Assembly: GCA_019217005.1 (NCBI GenBank)
Contig: JAHBNG010000005.1
Location: 62,001-126,000, forward strand
DNA length: 64,000 nt
From: Chloroflexi bacterium TSY
Lineage (GTDB): Bacteria > Chloroflexota > Anaerolineae > Caldilineales > Caldilineaceae
Reading direction: 5' to 3'
Positions 27,893 through 37,141 of the stretch are shown here, in pieces (the stretch's first letter is position 1; the number at the start of each line of letters is the position of its first letter). The translations under genes and the position numbers were made by a program. The notes beneath the pieces are model-generated. The model searched no databases. It saw only the letters and a list, made by a program, of their open reading frames with translations, and was not told the DNA's origin.

Positions 27893-28159
27893 ATGGATCA
27901 GAAGTCAGAGCAACTTAATCAAGCTAAGGCAAGTCAAGAAGAAATTCAGCTGCTCGATCAACGAAACCAATTTCATCAGTTTATGGCTGAGTGTTCTGCC
28001 TGCCAGGAAGAAATTGAGTCCAACTGGCAATATTGTGCTCACTGTGGCACACGTCTCGCAACAAAGTGTCCGGGATGCGGGAACCCTCTCCCTCCAGTTG
28101 GTGCGCATTCCTGCCCAAGTTGCGGGTTAGAGATTCCGCAGGTTAACGTTCAAAAGTGA
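27893..28159 (+). CDS. Small double zinc-ribbon protein
   Basis: An 88-residue protein. Four CxxC knuckles are visible: CSAC at about 34-37, CAHC at 48-51, CPGC at 60-63 and CPSC at 74-77, spaced as two treble-clef zinc ribbons (DZR type). The N-terminal 30 residues are polar and helical. Such proteins bind zinc and often act as adaptor or regulatory partners, but no specific function can be assigned. It starts after AAGGAAAAG and ends 62 bases before the next binding-protein gene. Confidence 0.72.
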   Translation: MDQKSEQLNQAKASQEEIQLLDQRNQFHQFMAECSACQEEIESNWQYCAHCGTRLATKCPGCGNPLPPVGAHSCPSCGLEIPQVNVQK

Positions 28160-28221
28160 AGTTTCGTATCATTCGTTCTGCTCGTGAACAGTTTTTCTTA
28201 TCTTTACAAGGAGAAGAAACC

Positions 28222-29592
28222 ATGTCTCTCAACACACGCAAGCTGACACGACGTAACTTTCTGAAGGCAACCGCAGCGTCGACCGGGCTGATTGCGCTGG
28301 CTGCCTGTGCGCCGCAAGCCGGCGCACCCACGGCAGGTGACAGCGGCGCGGCATCTCCAGCTGAAGAAACGCCGCAGTTGCTCTTTACTGGTTGGAACTC
28401 GCTGGAGTTTTATGATCCTGTTGTCCAGGAGTTTATGCAGGAAAATCCTGATGTTGAGGTAGAGTACCGCCAGCTTTCCGACTACAAGCAGCAAACCACA
28501 TTGCTGGTGGCTGGCGAGCAGACTGACGTCATCGTCACCCGAGATGATGACAAGGCTGGGTTCGCCGCAGCTGGCTTTATTCGCTCCATCGATGAGGAAA
28601 TCGGCGTTCCTGAACTGGTCGAAGACATGTTTGACGGCAATCGCAAGGCTATGACCTATGAGGGCGAACTCTATGGTCTGCCCTATTACACCGATTTCCA
28701 CACCATCATGTATAACACGCGACTTCTGGAGGAGTTGGGGTTCAGCGAGCCACCGGAATCGCTGGGTGACCTGAAGGATATCTGCCTCGCCATGAAGGAC
28801 GAAGGAATTTCTGACTATCCGTTGCGGATGTGGCTTTACCAGGAGAGCAACTTCAAGGAGCCCATGTACTCTTTGGTCTACGCCTCTGGAGGAGAATGGG
28901 TCGATGAAAATTGGGATCCCATCTGCCAGAAGCCCGATTCAGTTGTGGAACAGATTCTGGCCTGGATGCAGGATGCCGTACAGACCTGGGAGATCATGGA
29001 TCCGGCCAACTTGGAGATGACCGACGCCGACGTGATCGAAATGTTCCAAACGGGCCATACAGCCTTCCAGGAAACCAATCGCTATGACCTACGTAAACTC
29101 AACGATCCTGAACAGACGGCCGAAGCGGTTGAGGGAGAGCGGGTCTTCAAGCCCATGATTATGCCAGGACTCGAAGGTCCCGGTCAGGGTACCATTGCCT
29201 GGACGCGTCAATATACCATTAATGCCAATGCAGTCGATCAAGCCGCGGCCTACCGGCTACAATACTTTGCAGGTGGCAAGAATGCAGCGGGCGAGTACTG
29301 GACGGCTAAGCAGTGGCACGACCGCTTTGGGCTGGGCTTTGCCTACAAATCACTTGGCGAGGACCCAGACATTGTTGCCGGTGAAAACGCATGGGGGGAT
29401 CCCGAACTCTTTGCCCAACAGAAGGAGACCGCCGTACCGCGTCTTGGTGTCGATGCGCCCTGGTATTCAGAGTGGGACAACGCTATGCAGGCTGAATGGC
29501 ATAAGGCTGTCTTGGGTCAGGTTTCGCCCGCGGAAGCTACCGAGGCCATGGCGAACAAGTGGAACGAATTGCGCGATAGTTTTGAGAGTTAG
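28222..29592 (+). CDS. Sugar ABC transporter substrate-binding lipoprotein
   Basis: A 456-residue family 1 solute-binding protein, counted from ATG 28222, which has AAGGAG nine to fourteen bases upstream. It has a Tat-like TRRNFLKAT motif near residue 9 and a lipobox ending LAAC near 29. The mature part has typical sugar-binder blocks, such as a YGLPYYTDFHTIMYNTRLLEELG segment and a late NAMQAEWHKAVLGQ helix followed by EAMANKWNELR at the C-terminus. It heads a complete set with a MalF-like and a MalG-like permease and a CocE hydrolase, the most intact import operon in this window. Confidence 0.92.
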   Translation: MSLNTRKLTRRNFLKATAASTGLIALAACAPQAGAPTAGDSGAASPAEETPQLLFTGWNSLEFYDPVVQEFMQENPDVEVEYRQLSDYKQQTTLLVAGEQTDVIVTRDDDKAGFAAAGFIRSIDEEIGVPELVEDMFDGNRKAMTYEGELYGLPYYTDFHTIMYNTRLLEELGFSEPPESLGDLKDICLAMKDEGISDYPLRMWLYQESNFKEPMYSLVYASGGEWVDENWDPICQKPDSVVEQILAWMQDAVQTWEIMDPANLEMTDADVIEMFQTGHTAFQETNRYDLRKLNDPEQTAEAVEGERVFKPMIMPGLEGPGQGTIAWTRQYTINANAVDQAAAYRLQYFAGGKNAAGEYWTAKQWHDRFGLGFAYKSLGEDPDIVAGENAWGDPELFAQQKETAVPRLGVDAPWYSEWDNAMQAEWHKAVLGQVSPAEATEAMANKWNELRDSFES

Positions 29593-29690
29593 AGTCTCAG
29601 AAGTCCTGCGTCCTAAGTCCGGAGTCCAAAGTCGTCTTTGACGAACAAATCATCAAGACAGTGGACTTTAGACTTAAACGGCGGTTGTGA

Positions 29691-29743
29691 TGAGAACATG
29701 GTTCTTCCGTAACTCTGCCAAATCAAGAAGAACCATGTTCTCA
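29691..29743. promoter_or_regulatory. Intercistronic hairpin between binding-protein and permease genes
   Basis: TGAGAACATGGTTCTTC at 29691-29707 pairs perfectly with GAAGAACCATGTTCTCA at 29727-29743 across a 19-base loop. No T run follows. Hairpins at this place in ABC operons commonly stabilise the binding-protein message and lower permease expression; here that is an inference from position. Confidence 0.55.
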
Positions 29744-29795
29744 TGCAGAGCTTAGTATTGGACTCAGAACGAAGGGCTGTTGAGTATTGAAGATC

Positions 29796-30821
29796 ATGAT
29801 AGACCAAAAACAATCTATAGGTAGTGAGAGCGGTGTTGAAGCATTGGCTCTGCCCTATCCAAGAAGCCAGTTGGGGCGGTTTGCCCGCTTGCGCTTGGCT
29901 ATAGCGGAGACTCCAGAGATCCGTGCCTATTTGATGACCGATACCAGGAAGAGCGCTATGAGCATGGGTGCATTCATCAAAAATGCACCCATGCTCATAG
30001 CGCTCTTCCTGGTATCGGTCATTCCGATTGGTTACTCATTCTGGATCAGTCTGCAAAAGTACAATCTGCGCCAACCCAACAACATCCGCTTTAACTACGG
30101 GGAGAACTATCTAAACGTCTTAACCAACACCGAGTTCTGGCAGTCGATGCGTGTGACCTTCACCTTTACGGTTGGCTCTGTGATTGGTCAGGTGATCGTT
30201 GGCCTCTTGATCGCCCTGCTGTTAAATGAGAAGTTCACTGGGCGTGGGATTCTGCGCAGCGCCGTCTTATTGCCCTGGGCCATTGCGGGCGTGATGTGGA
30301 AATGGATCTTCAATCCTCGCTTTGGCGTTCTCAACGGTCTGCTCTATTCATTTGGCGCAATTGATGAATATCGCTCGTGGGTGGGCGTAGACCCAGCGAT
30401 GGCCATGGCGGCACTGATCTTTGTGCAGGTGTGGAACGCGCTGCCCTTTAACACGATCGTCCTACTAGCAGCACTACAAGCAATCCCCAGTGACCTCTAT
30501 GAAGCCGCAACCGTTGACCGCGCCGGTGTCTGGAGTCGATTCCGCTACATCACCCTGCCTTGGTTGACCCAGCCCATCATGATTATCATGATTCTGGCGA
30601 CCATGACTGGTCTGCGCGTTTTTGACCTGGTTTTTGTCTTAACGGGTGGTGGTCCTGGCGATTCAACGCGTGTCGTCACCTTTACGGCCTGGAAGAAAGC
30701 GTTTGACGGATTAGATTTTGGCACGGCCAACAGCTACGCCTATATCCTCACCTTGATCACGCTAATCATTGGTCTGATTTATATTCATCTCTTGTACCAA
30801 CGGGGAGAAATTGAACAATGA
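29796..30821 (+). CDS. Sugar ABC transporter permease, MalF/UgpA-like, with inverted duplication in the N-terminal part
   Basis: A permease of about 341 residues from ATG 29796; a TTG three codons earlier is possible. Six helices are predicted, the first starting at NAPMLIALFLVSVIPIGYSFW. The EAA loop reads EAATVDRAGVWSRFRYITLP near 230-249. A perfect 41-bp inverted repeat (29934-30022) lies just before and inside the first helix, so the residues MTDTRKSAMSMGAF are encoded by the reverse complement of the helix sequence. The frame stays open. The stop overlaps the MalG-like start by four bases (ATGA). Import partner of 28222 and 30818. Confidence 0.9.
   Translation: MIDQKQSIGSESGVEALALPYPRSQLGRFARLRLAIAETPEIRAYLMTDTRKSAMSMGAFIKNAPMLIALFLVSVIPIGYSFWISLQKYNLRQPNNIRFNYGENYLNVLTNTEFWQSMRVTFTFTVGSVIGQVIVGLLIALLLNEKFTGRGILRSAVLLPWAIAGVMWKWIFNPRFGVLNGLLYSFGAIDEYRSWVGVDPAMAMAALIFVQVWNALPFNTIVLLAALQAIPSDLYEAATVDRAGVWSRFRYITLPWLTQPIMIIMILATMTGLRVFDLVFVLTGGGPGDSTRVVTFTAWKKAFDGLDFGTANSYAYILTLITLIIGLIYIHLLYQRGEIEQ
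29934..30022. repeat. Perfect 41-bp inverted repeat with 7-base loop inside a coding region
   Basis: Bases 29934-29974 are the exact reverse complement of 29982-30022, separated by CATCAAA. Pairing stops with a mismatch on the next base on each side. Such long perfect arms in coding DNA point to a recent template-switch duplication, or to a foldback artefact of library preparation or assembly. Confidence 0.92.
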
Positions 30822-31756
30822 GCGCAACAACGACAACACCCGCAATGGGCGGTTTGCGGTCTATCTTCTACCGGCTCCCCATACCGTGGAAGAGCATCTT
30901 CATCCATCTGGCCGCGATCGTTGCCTTCATCTATATTGTCGGCCCCTTCACTTGGATTGTGGTGAGCAGCTTTATGACGCGCGAGGAGGCCATGTCGGTT
31001 CCGCCCCACTGGATTCCTGAAAACCCCACCTTGATGAACTATCAGGCTTATTATGATGAGGAAGTGATCAATGAAATGCGCGAGGAACGCCGGTTGACGG
31101 TTGGATCGGTGGCCAAGCGCGTCCCGCTGGCTCTGCGCAATAGTGTTGTGGTTTCCTTTACTGTCGCCATTCTCAACATCATCATTGGTTCGCTGGCCGC
31201 TTATCCCTTTGCGCGTTTGCAGTTTCGAGGGAAGACCACACTACTCGTCTTCTATCTCCTGACGCGCATGGTTCCGGCTCTGGCCTTGATTCTGCCCATC
31301 TATCTCGTGTTGCGCCAGATCAATGCTTTGAATCAGGTATGGGGTCTGGCACTCATGTATCTAACATTTACGTTGCCCTACACTGTCTGGATTCTCAAAA
31401 ACTACTTCCAGACCATTCCGCGCGACCTGGAAGACGCAGCCAGGGTGGACCGCTGCAACTGGCTCCAGGCCATGATTCACGTCATCCTGCCGGTTTCGCT
31501 GCCGGGCATCATTGCGGTTGGTATCTTCAGCTTTATGGCCTCATGGGGCGAATTTTTCTTTGCCATGATTTTGACCCAAACCATGCAATCGCGCACAATG
31601 CCGGTTCTGGTCGCCTTTCTGAGCAACGAGTTAGGGACCGAATATGGCTTTCTAACGTCGGCAGCCGTGCTTGCCGTCATTCCGCCACTGGTGCTCGCGC
31701 TCTTTTTTCAACGTTTGATCATTTCTGGAATTGGGGCTGGGGCGATTAAAGGGTAG
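30818..31756 (+). CDS. Sugar ABC transporter permease, MalG/UgpE-like
   Basis: A 312-residue permease, six helices, the first near residue 30-52 (IFIHLAAIVAFIYIVGPFTWIVVSSF). A MalG-type loop with PPHWIPENPTLMNYQAYY follows. The EAA loop reads EDAARVDRCNWLQAMIHVILP near 205-225, with Arg in place of the usual Gly after Asp. It ends in SGIGAGAIKG, the standard MalG tail. It overlaps the MalF-like gene by four bases and is followed after 10 bases by the CocE hydrolase. Confidence 0.93.
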   Translation: MSATTTTPAMGGLRSIFYRLPIPWKSIFIHLAAIVAFIYIVGPFTWIVVSSFMTREEAMSVPPHWIPENPTLMNYQAYYDEEVINEMREERRLTVGSVAKRVPLALRNSVVVSFTVAILNIIIGSLAAYPFARLQFRGKTTLLVFYLLTRMVPALALILPIYLVLRQINALNQVWGLALMYLTFTLPYTVWILKNYFQTIPRDLEDAARVDRCNWLQAMIHVILPVSLPGIIAVGIFSFMASWGEFFFAMILTQTMQSRTMPVLVAFLSNELGTEYGFLTSAAVLAVIPPLVLALFFQRLIISGIGAGAIKG

Positions 31757-31766
31757 GTTTAGAGTG

Positions 31767-33779
31767 ATGAATACGACAAACGACTTCCAGCTATACAACG
31801 TCCACATTCATAAACATATCCGCATTCCCATGCCAGACGGCGTGGAACTAGATGCCCATCTCTTTATGCCTGACGCATCCGGCCCATTCCCAGCCGTCTT
31901 TGACTATTACCCCTACCGCAAGGACGATCTCTCAGCCGGCAACCTGCGTATACAGTACTATCTGGCCCAACGCGGCTTTGTGGGCGTTCGCATCGACGTG
32001 CGCGGCACGGGCAGTTCGGGCGGGACAGCGGTGGACGAATATTCGCTCCAAGAGCATTTGGATGCTGTCGAGGCCATTGCCTGGATGGCGGAGCAACCCT
32101 GGTGTAACGGCAATGTGGGCATGTTTGGTTCTTCGTATGGCGGTTTCAATTCATTACAGGTTGCTATGCACCGTCCGCCCGCTCTCAAGGCGATTTGCCC
32201 CATGTATTTTACCGACAACCGCTATACCGACGACTGTCACTACAAAGGCGGGGCCATGCAGATGCTTTACGACATGGCCACCTACGGGTTGGGCATGGTA
32301 GTGCAAAATGCGTTGCCCCCCTATCCCGACGCAACTGACGAACGGTGGGCCGAAACTTGGGAAGAACATTTGCAGAGCGAACCGTGGCTGTTAACCTGGC
32401 TCTCCAACCACGTCTACAATGACTATTGGAAACATGGCTCGCTTTGCGAAGATTATGCGGCCATTGAGTGTGCGGTCTATCTGTTTGGCGGCTGGCGCGA
32501 CGGCTACACCAACTGCAATCTGCGCACCTTTGACCAGTTGCGCTGCCCCAAAAAAGTCATCGTCGGTCCTTGGCTGCATGTGGCACCCGATCAGGGTATA
32601 CCGGGACCACGGATCAATCATCTGCACGAGATGGTGCGCTTCTATGAGTATTGGTTAAAAGGAGTTGACAACGGCATCATGGATGAGCCGCCCGTCACCC
32701 TCTACGTCCAGCAATACGACCCGCCCAGGGCCGACCGTGCGCTGACCAGCGGCTTTTGGCAACACGAGGCCGAGTGGCCGCCGGCGCGTGCAGAGGAACA
32801 TTTGCTCTATCTTACAGATAACGACAATTTGCAGACTCAACAAACAACCACAACAGGCGGTGCCACCTATACCTACAATCCCACTGTTGGGACAACCTTT
32901 GGTATGTTCTCCGCGGCTGCACCCCACATTTTGCCCATGGATCAGCAGCTGGAAGACGCCTATTCGCTGAACTGGACCTCTGAACCGTTGACCGACTCGA
33001 TTGAGATGTTGGGCTATGGGCGCGTGGTGCTGTACGTGACAACGACAACCGATATTGCGACCGTTGTGGTGCGTTTGATAGATGTGGCCCCCGACGGCAC
33101 GGCGGCACTGGTCACCAAAGGACTGCTTAACTTGACGCATCGTGACTCTCACGAGCAGCCCTCTCCACTCGAACCGGATCAAGTTTACGAAGTGACGGTG
33201 CCATTGGATGCCACGAGCTGGCTCTTCGAATCAGGTCACCAGATTCGCATTGGCATCGCCGGTGCAGATTTTCCCAATTCCTGGCCATCCCCCAAACCCT
33301 ATGTCGGCACCATTCATTTTGGTGGTAACTGCCCCGCGCGCCTGCTTCTGCCCACAGTTGGTTCACAGAATCCTGCCTTGCCTGCACCCAAATTGGAGCC
33401 ACCTGCTCAGACCAAATCACTGGTCGATTCTGAATCTGACCAGCCCGTTTGGCGAGTGACGCGTGATCACATGGCAGGTACAGCGGAAGTCTTTGTTCGC
33501 ACCTCGGGCCGCACACGCATTGACGATAGATTTGAATTTGTACGTACTGGCGAAGCCACGACGCGGGTTGCTGAAGAGGATCCTGCTCATGCCACCATTC
33601 GTGGTCTGAGCCAGGTAATTTTGCATTGGCCTGAACGCACCATCCATACCCGCGCCCGGGGTCAGGTAGAGAGTACAGAAACGACCTTGAACGTAACGAT
33701 TCAGCTGGATATCACTATGGATGATGTGCCCTATTTGAACAAACGTTGGGTCCGCTCCATACCGCGGAATTTGCTATAG
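31767..33779 (+). CDS. CocE/NonD-family hydrolase (X-Pro dipeptidyl-peptidase-like)
   Basis: A 670-residue alpha/beta hydrolase of the CocE/cephalosporin-acylase class. It contains the RIDVRGTGSSGG block near residue 75-86, the nucleophile elbow GMFGSSYGGFNS near 125-136 (Ser in GSSYGG), a likely catalytic Asp in GGWRDGYTNCN near 245 and His in VGPWLHVAP near 272. The C-terminal third has the jelly-roll domain of the X-Pro peptidase family. No signal peptide is visible, so it probably acts on an imported ester or amide. It follows the MalG-like gene by 10 bases and so appears to be co-transcribed with that importer. ATG 31767 is preferred over the upstream in-frame codon. Confidence 0.9.
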   Translation: MNTTNDFQLYNVHIHKHIRIPMPDGVELDAHLFMPDASGPFPAVFDYYPYRKDDLSAGNLRIQYYLAQRGFVGVRIDVRGTGSSGGTAVDEYSLQEHLDAVEAIAWMAEQPWCNGNVGMFGSSYGGFNSLQVAMHRPPALKAICPMYFTDNRYTDDCHYKGGAMQMLYDMATYGLGMVVQNALPPYPDATDERWAETWEEHLQSEPWLLTWLSNHVYNDYWKHGSLCEDYAAIECAVYLFGGWRDGYTNCNLRTFDQLRCPKKVIVGPWLHVAPDQGIPGPRINHLHEMVRFYEYWLKGVDNGIMDEPPVTLYVQQYDPPRADRALTSGFWQHEAEWPPARAEEHLLYLTDNDNLQTQQTTTTGGATYTYNPTVGTTFGMFSAAAPHILPMDQQLEDAYSLNWTSEPLTDSIEMLGYGRVVLYVTTTTDIATVVVRLIDVAPDGTAALVTKGLLNLTHRDSHEQPSPLEPDQVYEVTVPLDATSWLFESGHQIRIGIAGADFPNSWPSPKPYVGTIHFGGNCPARLLLPTVGSQNPALPAPKLEPPAQTKSLVDSESDQPVWRVTRDHMAGTAEVFVRTSGRTRIDDRFEFVRTGEATTRVAEEDPAHATIRGLSQVILHWPERTIHTRARGQVESTETTLNVTIQLDITMDDVPYLNKRWVRSIPRNLL

Positions 33780-33826
33780 ATATTACTCCACCTCATGTCC
33801 AATGGGTCCCTTGTGGATAGATCATT

Positions 33827-34859
33827 GGCTCATGAATGAAAATAGGTGAAATGGGAGTCAATGAGAGAGCGAAGAAAGGAGTCATTGACGAATTTGAGAT
33901 TGTGAGTCCATTCAAAGATGGCAACATATTGGGCAAGATAACGTTTATGAACACCCCGAAAGGGACGCAGAAAATTGCGTAGACCAGTCCAAATGCCTTC
34001 CATGGTGTTGCAGTGAACTTCCCGAATGCCGTCGCCATCATCATCGCGAGCCCATTCGTACCGGGAGTGACAAACAGTGGCATGAGAGCGACCAGTCTCC
34101 GCAATGGGATTGTAGGCGTTGCACTCGTCGGTATAGAGAGTGGTGCCAGGAGAGAGCAAGCAACAACTAAAGGAACAATGGTTGCTTGTTGTGTGTTGTC
34201 ACAGACCGTGAACTGGACTTGGCCAGAGGTTCGTCCCACAACGCCAGAATCGGTGGTCGGTCGTTCTCCATCGTCCCTCGTCCACGGCGCTTGTTGGCTC
34301 GAGGTCTGGGCGGGTCATCTGGATCGGGATGGTAATCGCCTTTCTCTCCTGCATTCTGGTACAGTTCATCGGCTTCAGCTACAGAATCGCGAAAAAGGGG
34401 GAAGCGGCTGCGGCTTGGAGCAACGCCGTATTCTGGATCCGATGGCGACGCTCCAACAACGTACTATAGTTCAGAGACAGTTCCTCTGATAGATGCAGCG
34501 TTGGTGTCCCTTGAATGATGCCTCGCATCACTAAGACTATCGTCACACAATTGTAATGCGTTCCAGACCAGACTGTATTCGTAAAGGCATCGTATACTTT
34601 GCCGCATTCTCGGCATCTGTACTTATTCCCGGGGCTCGCTCTCGACTGTGAGGCGCTTGCCCTTCTGGCAATCTATGTCCATCTGGACATTGCATCCCTT
34701 CTGGATGCAAGATCTCTAACAATCTCTCATAACAGCCTTCTTCGCTCATCAGTTCTTGGATCGGATATCGCATTTTCATGGCTCTTTTTCTCTTTTCCTT
34801 TTTCTCATTGACCTCTTTCCCTATTTTACATACTTTTCACCTACTTTCATATATGAGCC
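33827..34859. mobile_element. IS1595-family (ISXO2-like) insertion sequence, degenerate
   Basis: A 1033-bp element. Its ends GGCTCATGAATGAAAATAGG and (complement of the right end) GGCTCATATATGAAAGTAGG are imperfect inverted repeats. TAGATCATT occurs directly on both sides (33818-33826 and 34860-34868), a 9-bp duplication by my reading, where 8 bp is usual for the family. It lies between the CocE gene and the sialidase gene. Confidence 0.85.
33830..34779 (-). pseudogene. IS1595-family transposase, frameshifted
   Basis: From ATG 34779 the N-terminal part reads LMSEEGCYERLLEILHPEG then CPDGHRLPEG, the zinc-ribbon region that precedes ISXO2-like DDE domains. The C-terminal part (34159-33830) has TDECNAYNPIAETGRSHATV, ARDDDGDGIREVHCNTMEG and FLRPFRGVHKRYLAQYVA in a different frame. 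The middle is scattered over several frames and has lost its open reading, so the element cannot move itself. Confidence 0.85.
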
Positions 34860-34977
34860 TAGATCATTCGCAACAGGCAATTGACTATTGACAATTTAGT
34901 TGAGTGAACCGACAGAATTGCGTTCCTATCGAGAAATAGATGGTGCATTTAAAACTCTAGAGGAGATAAGCAGAATC

Positions 34978-36135
34978 ATGAAAGTTACAGACGCTGAGAG
35001 TACGCTTGCCTATATCGATCGTGAACACGCCTGTAATCAGGGCAGTATTGTTCAATTGGCGAATGGTGAGCTGTTACTTGGCTTCAACCAGGAGCGTACC
35101 CGTATACATTCTGACAGCGGTCAATCCTGCTTAATCCGGTCAAGTGATGGTGGACGCACGTGGGATCCAGATACCATGACCGTCGTCTATCCCTACACGG
35201 AGTTTGACGGCAACTGGGACTGTGCATTTGCCCAGACCGCGGACGGCACGATAATCATGCATACCCGTTTGTGCAGTTTTATGGCCCCCACAGCGCTGCG
35301 ACGCAGTGACGAACAGGCACTTCAAGGTGGGTGAAGGGGTGGCCGCGAGCGCCTCAAGCGCCAGACCGGCTATGCGGTCTTCAAATCGACCGATAATGGG
35401 GATACTTGGAAAGGACCACTGCCTGTCAACACGTACCCCATCGCATCATCCGGTGTAGGCCCCTACGTCGTTGGTGGCTCCGGTGCGGGCCATGTCGTCG
35501 AGTTGGCAGACGGCGGTCTGTTAATGCCGCTACATGGGACCATTACGGCCGGTGGGCTGGATGTAGGCCACGGTCCAACCGGCGAAACAACGCGTACCTT
35601 TGTATTACGCTCCGACGATGGCGGCGACAACTGGGAGCACTGGGCAACCGTTGCGTATGACCCCGCTCACATCGTCAGTTTTCAGGAACCGTCGCTCACC
35701 CGCCTGCAAAATGGTACACTCATCTGCATGATGCGCGTGATGCAGCGGCCTGCACGGTTCGATAACCTGTGGTTTTCAATATCGAATGACGATGGTGCTA
35801 CGTGGAGCCCTCCTCAACGCACCAACATTTGGGGCTACCCCCCCGACGTTTTGCAGTTGCAAGATGGGCGTGTGCTGGCCGTCTACAGCTATCGTCGCGA
35901 ACCTTTCGGCGTACGTGGCTGTCTTTCCGACGACGGGCTGACGTGGGATGTGGCCAATGAGTTCGTGATCCGTGATTGCGTTGTCGCGCCGCGCGATGAC
36001 CGCCAGTATTGGCACATCGGCTACCCAAGCGCCACCCAAGCGCCGGATGGAACCATCATTGCGGCTTATCATGAATACAGCGATGACAACGCGCCGATCC
36101 AATATATGCGCACGACGCGGTTTCATCTCGACTGA
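34978..36135 (+). pseudogene. Sialidase-like BNR-repeat protein with an in-frame TGA
   Basis: Exo-alpha-sialidase-like beta-propeller protein. Five Asp-box motifs (SxDxGxTW) appear in order: SSDGGRTW, STDNGDTW, SDDGGDNW, SNDDGATW and SDDGLTW. The frame from ATG 34978 (AGGAGA ten bases upstream) is broken by a single TGA at 35332-35334 and continues in the same frame to 36135. One base change from CGA or GGA would explain the stop. No signal peptide is visible. Asp boxes are also present in other propeller glycosidases, so sialic acid as substrate is not certain. The permease downstream may have served the product. Confidence 0.82.
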
Positions 36136-36151
36136 CGATGAGGGAGATGCG

Positions 36152-37141
36152 TGCCCATTACCAGTAGAGCACAACGGATCGATCTCCTGGAGGTTTCTGC
36201 CCCATCTGATTGCAGTCTACGTACAAATAGGGAAGAGACGTATCGCCATCGGTGACGTGGCCATGTGGATCGTGGGAATGGTATTTGTTGTCTGCGCTGT
36301 CGTGCCCATCTACTGGATGATCGCTTCTTCGTTCAAGCCAGAGGGCGAGATCATGACCAAGACACCGGTTTGGATACCGCGTACGCTTACCTTGGATCAC
36401 TATCGTAACGTGCTCGAGAGACCGATTCTGCTCTGGTTCAACAACACGACTATTGTTGCCCTTTTCACCATCCTCCTGAGAGTTTCCTTCACGTCCACCA
36501 CCGGCTATGCCTTTGCTCGGCTGAGTTTCCGTGGGAAAAATGTGCTGTTTGTCATTACATTGGCCACGTTGATGATCCCTGGCGAAGTGACGCTGGTTCC
36601 CCTCTACCTTGTGGTTGGAGATTTAAAGCTTGTCGGAACCCTGGCCGGCGTGATCGTACCCGGCATTCCTAGTGCCTTTGCTGTGTATGTGTTCAGACAG
36701 TTCTTTCTCTCTCTGCCCAAGGAACTCGAAGATGCGGGGTTCATAGATGGCTGCGGTGTCTGGGGCAACTTTCTGCGTATCGCCCTGCCCCTGGCCTTCC
36801 CAGTGGTGATTGTGATTGTCATCCTGAGCTTTGTGGACAGCTGGAATGCGCTAACCTGGCCCCTGGTTGTGACCGACAGGGACTCACAGACGCTGGCTGT
36901 AGGGCTGGCGCGATTCAACCCGCAGATGGGTGTAGCCACCCTGCCGTCGTACGTCGGCCCTGGCATGGCGGCCGCCACCCTCATGACGTTGCCGACCCTG
37001 ATCGTCTACTTTGCCTTACAACGGTATTTCGTTCAGGGCATATCCACCACGGGGCTCAACTATCCACAAAAAACTTGCTCTGTTTGTAAAGATTTTCGGC
37101 GTGATTCAGAAGTGATAGAGGGTACGTTAACAATTGAATGA
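36152..37141 (+). CDS. Sugar ABC transporter permease, MalG/UgpE-like, 3' end altered
   Basis: Permease of roughly 290-330 residues. It has a MalG-type order: helix MWIVGMVFVVCAVVPIYWMIASSF, KTPVWIPRTLTLDHYRNVL, and the EAA loop EDAGFIDGCGVWGNFLRIALP. The start is unclear: the frame is open from 36152 without ATG until 36263, and a frameshift near the start is possible. The normal C-terminus (GISTTGLK) is replaced by a Tyr-Pro-Gln-Lys tail that runs through to the inserted IS at 37126 and stops within its first 16 bases. No binding protein or MalF-like partner is adjacent. It follows the sialidase-like gene directly. Confidence 0.8.
   Translation, partial: CPLPVEHNGSISWRFLPHLIAVYVQIGKRRIAIGDVAMWIVGMVFVVCAVVPIYWMIASSFKPEGEIMTKTPVWIPRTLTLDHYRNVLERPILLWFNNTTIVALFTILLRVSFTSTTGYAFARLSFRGKNVLFVITLATLMIPGEVTLVPLYLVVGDLKLVGTLAGVIVPGIPSAFAVYVFRQFFLSLPKELEDAGFIDGCGVWGNFLRIALPLAFPVVIVIVILSFVDSWNALTWPLVVTDRDSQTLAVGLARFNPQMGVATLPSYVGPGMAAATLMTLPTLIVYFALQRYFVQGISTTGLNYPQKTCSVCKDFRRDSEVIEGTLTIE

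Noticed and set aside
35332..35334. TGA as a recoded sense codon (selenocysteine or altered code)
   Set aside because: TGA also ends several intact genes here. No selenocysteine insertion-type hairpin was seen after it and the aligned residue is not expected to be Cys.
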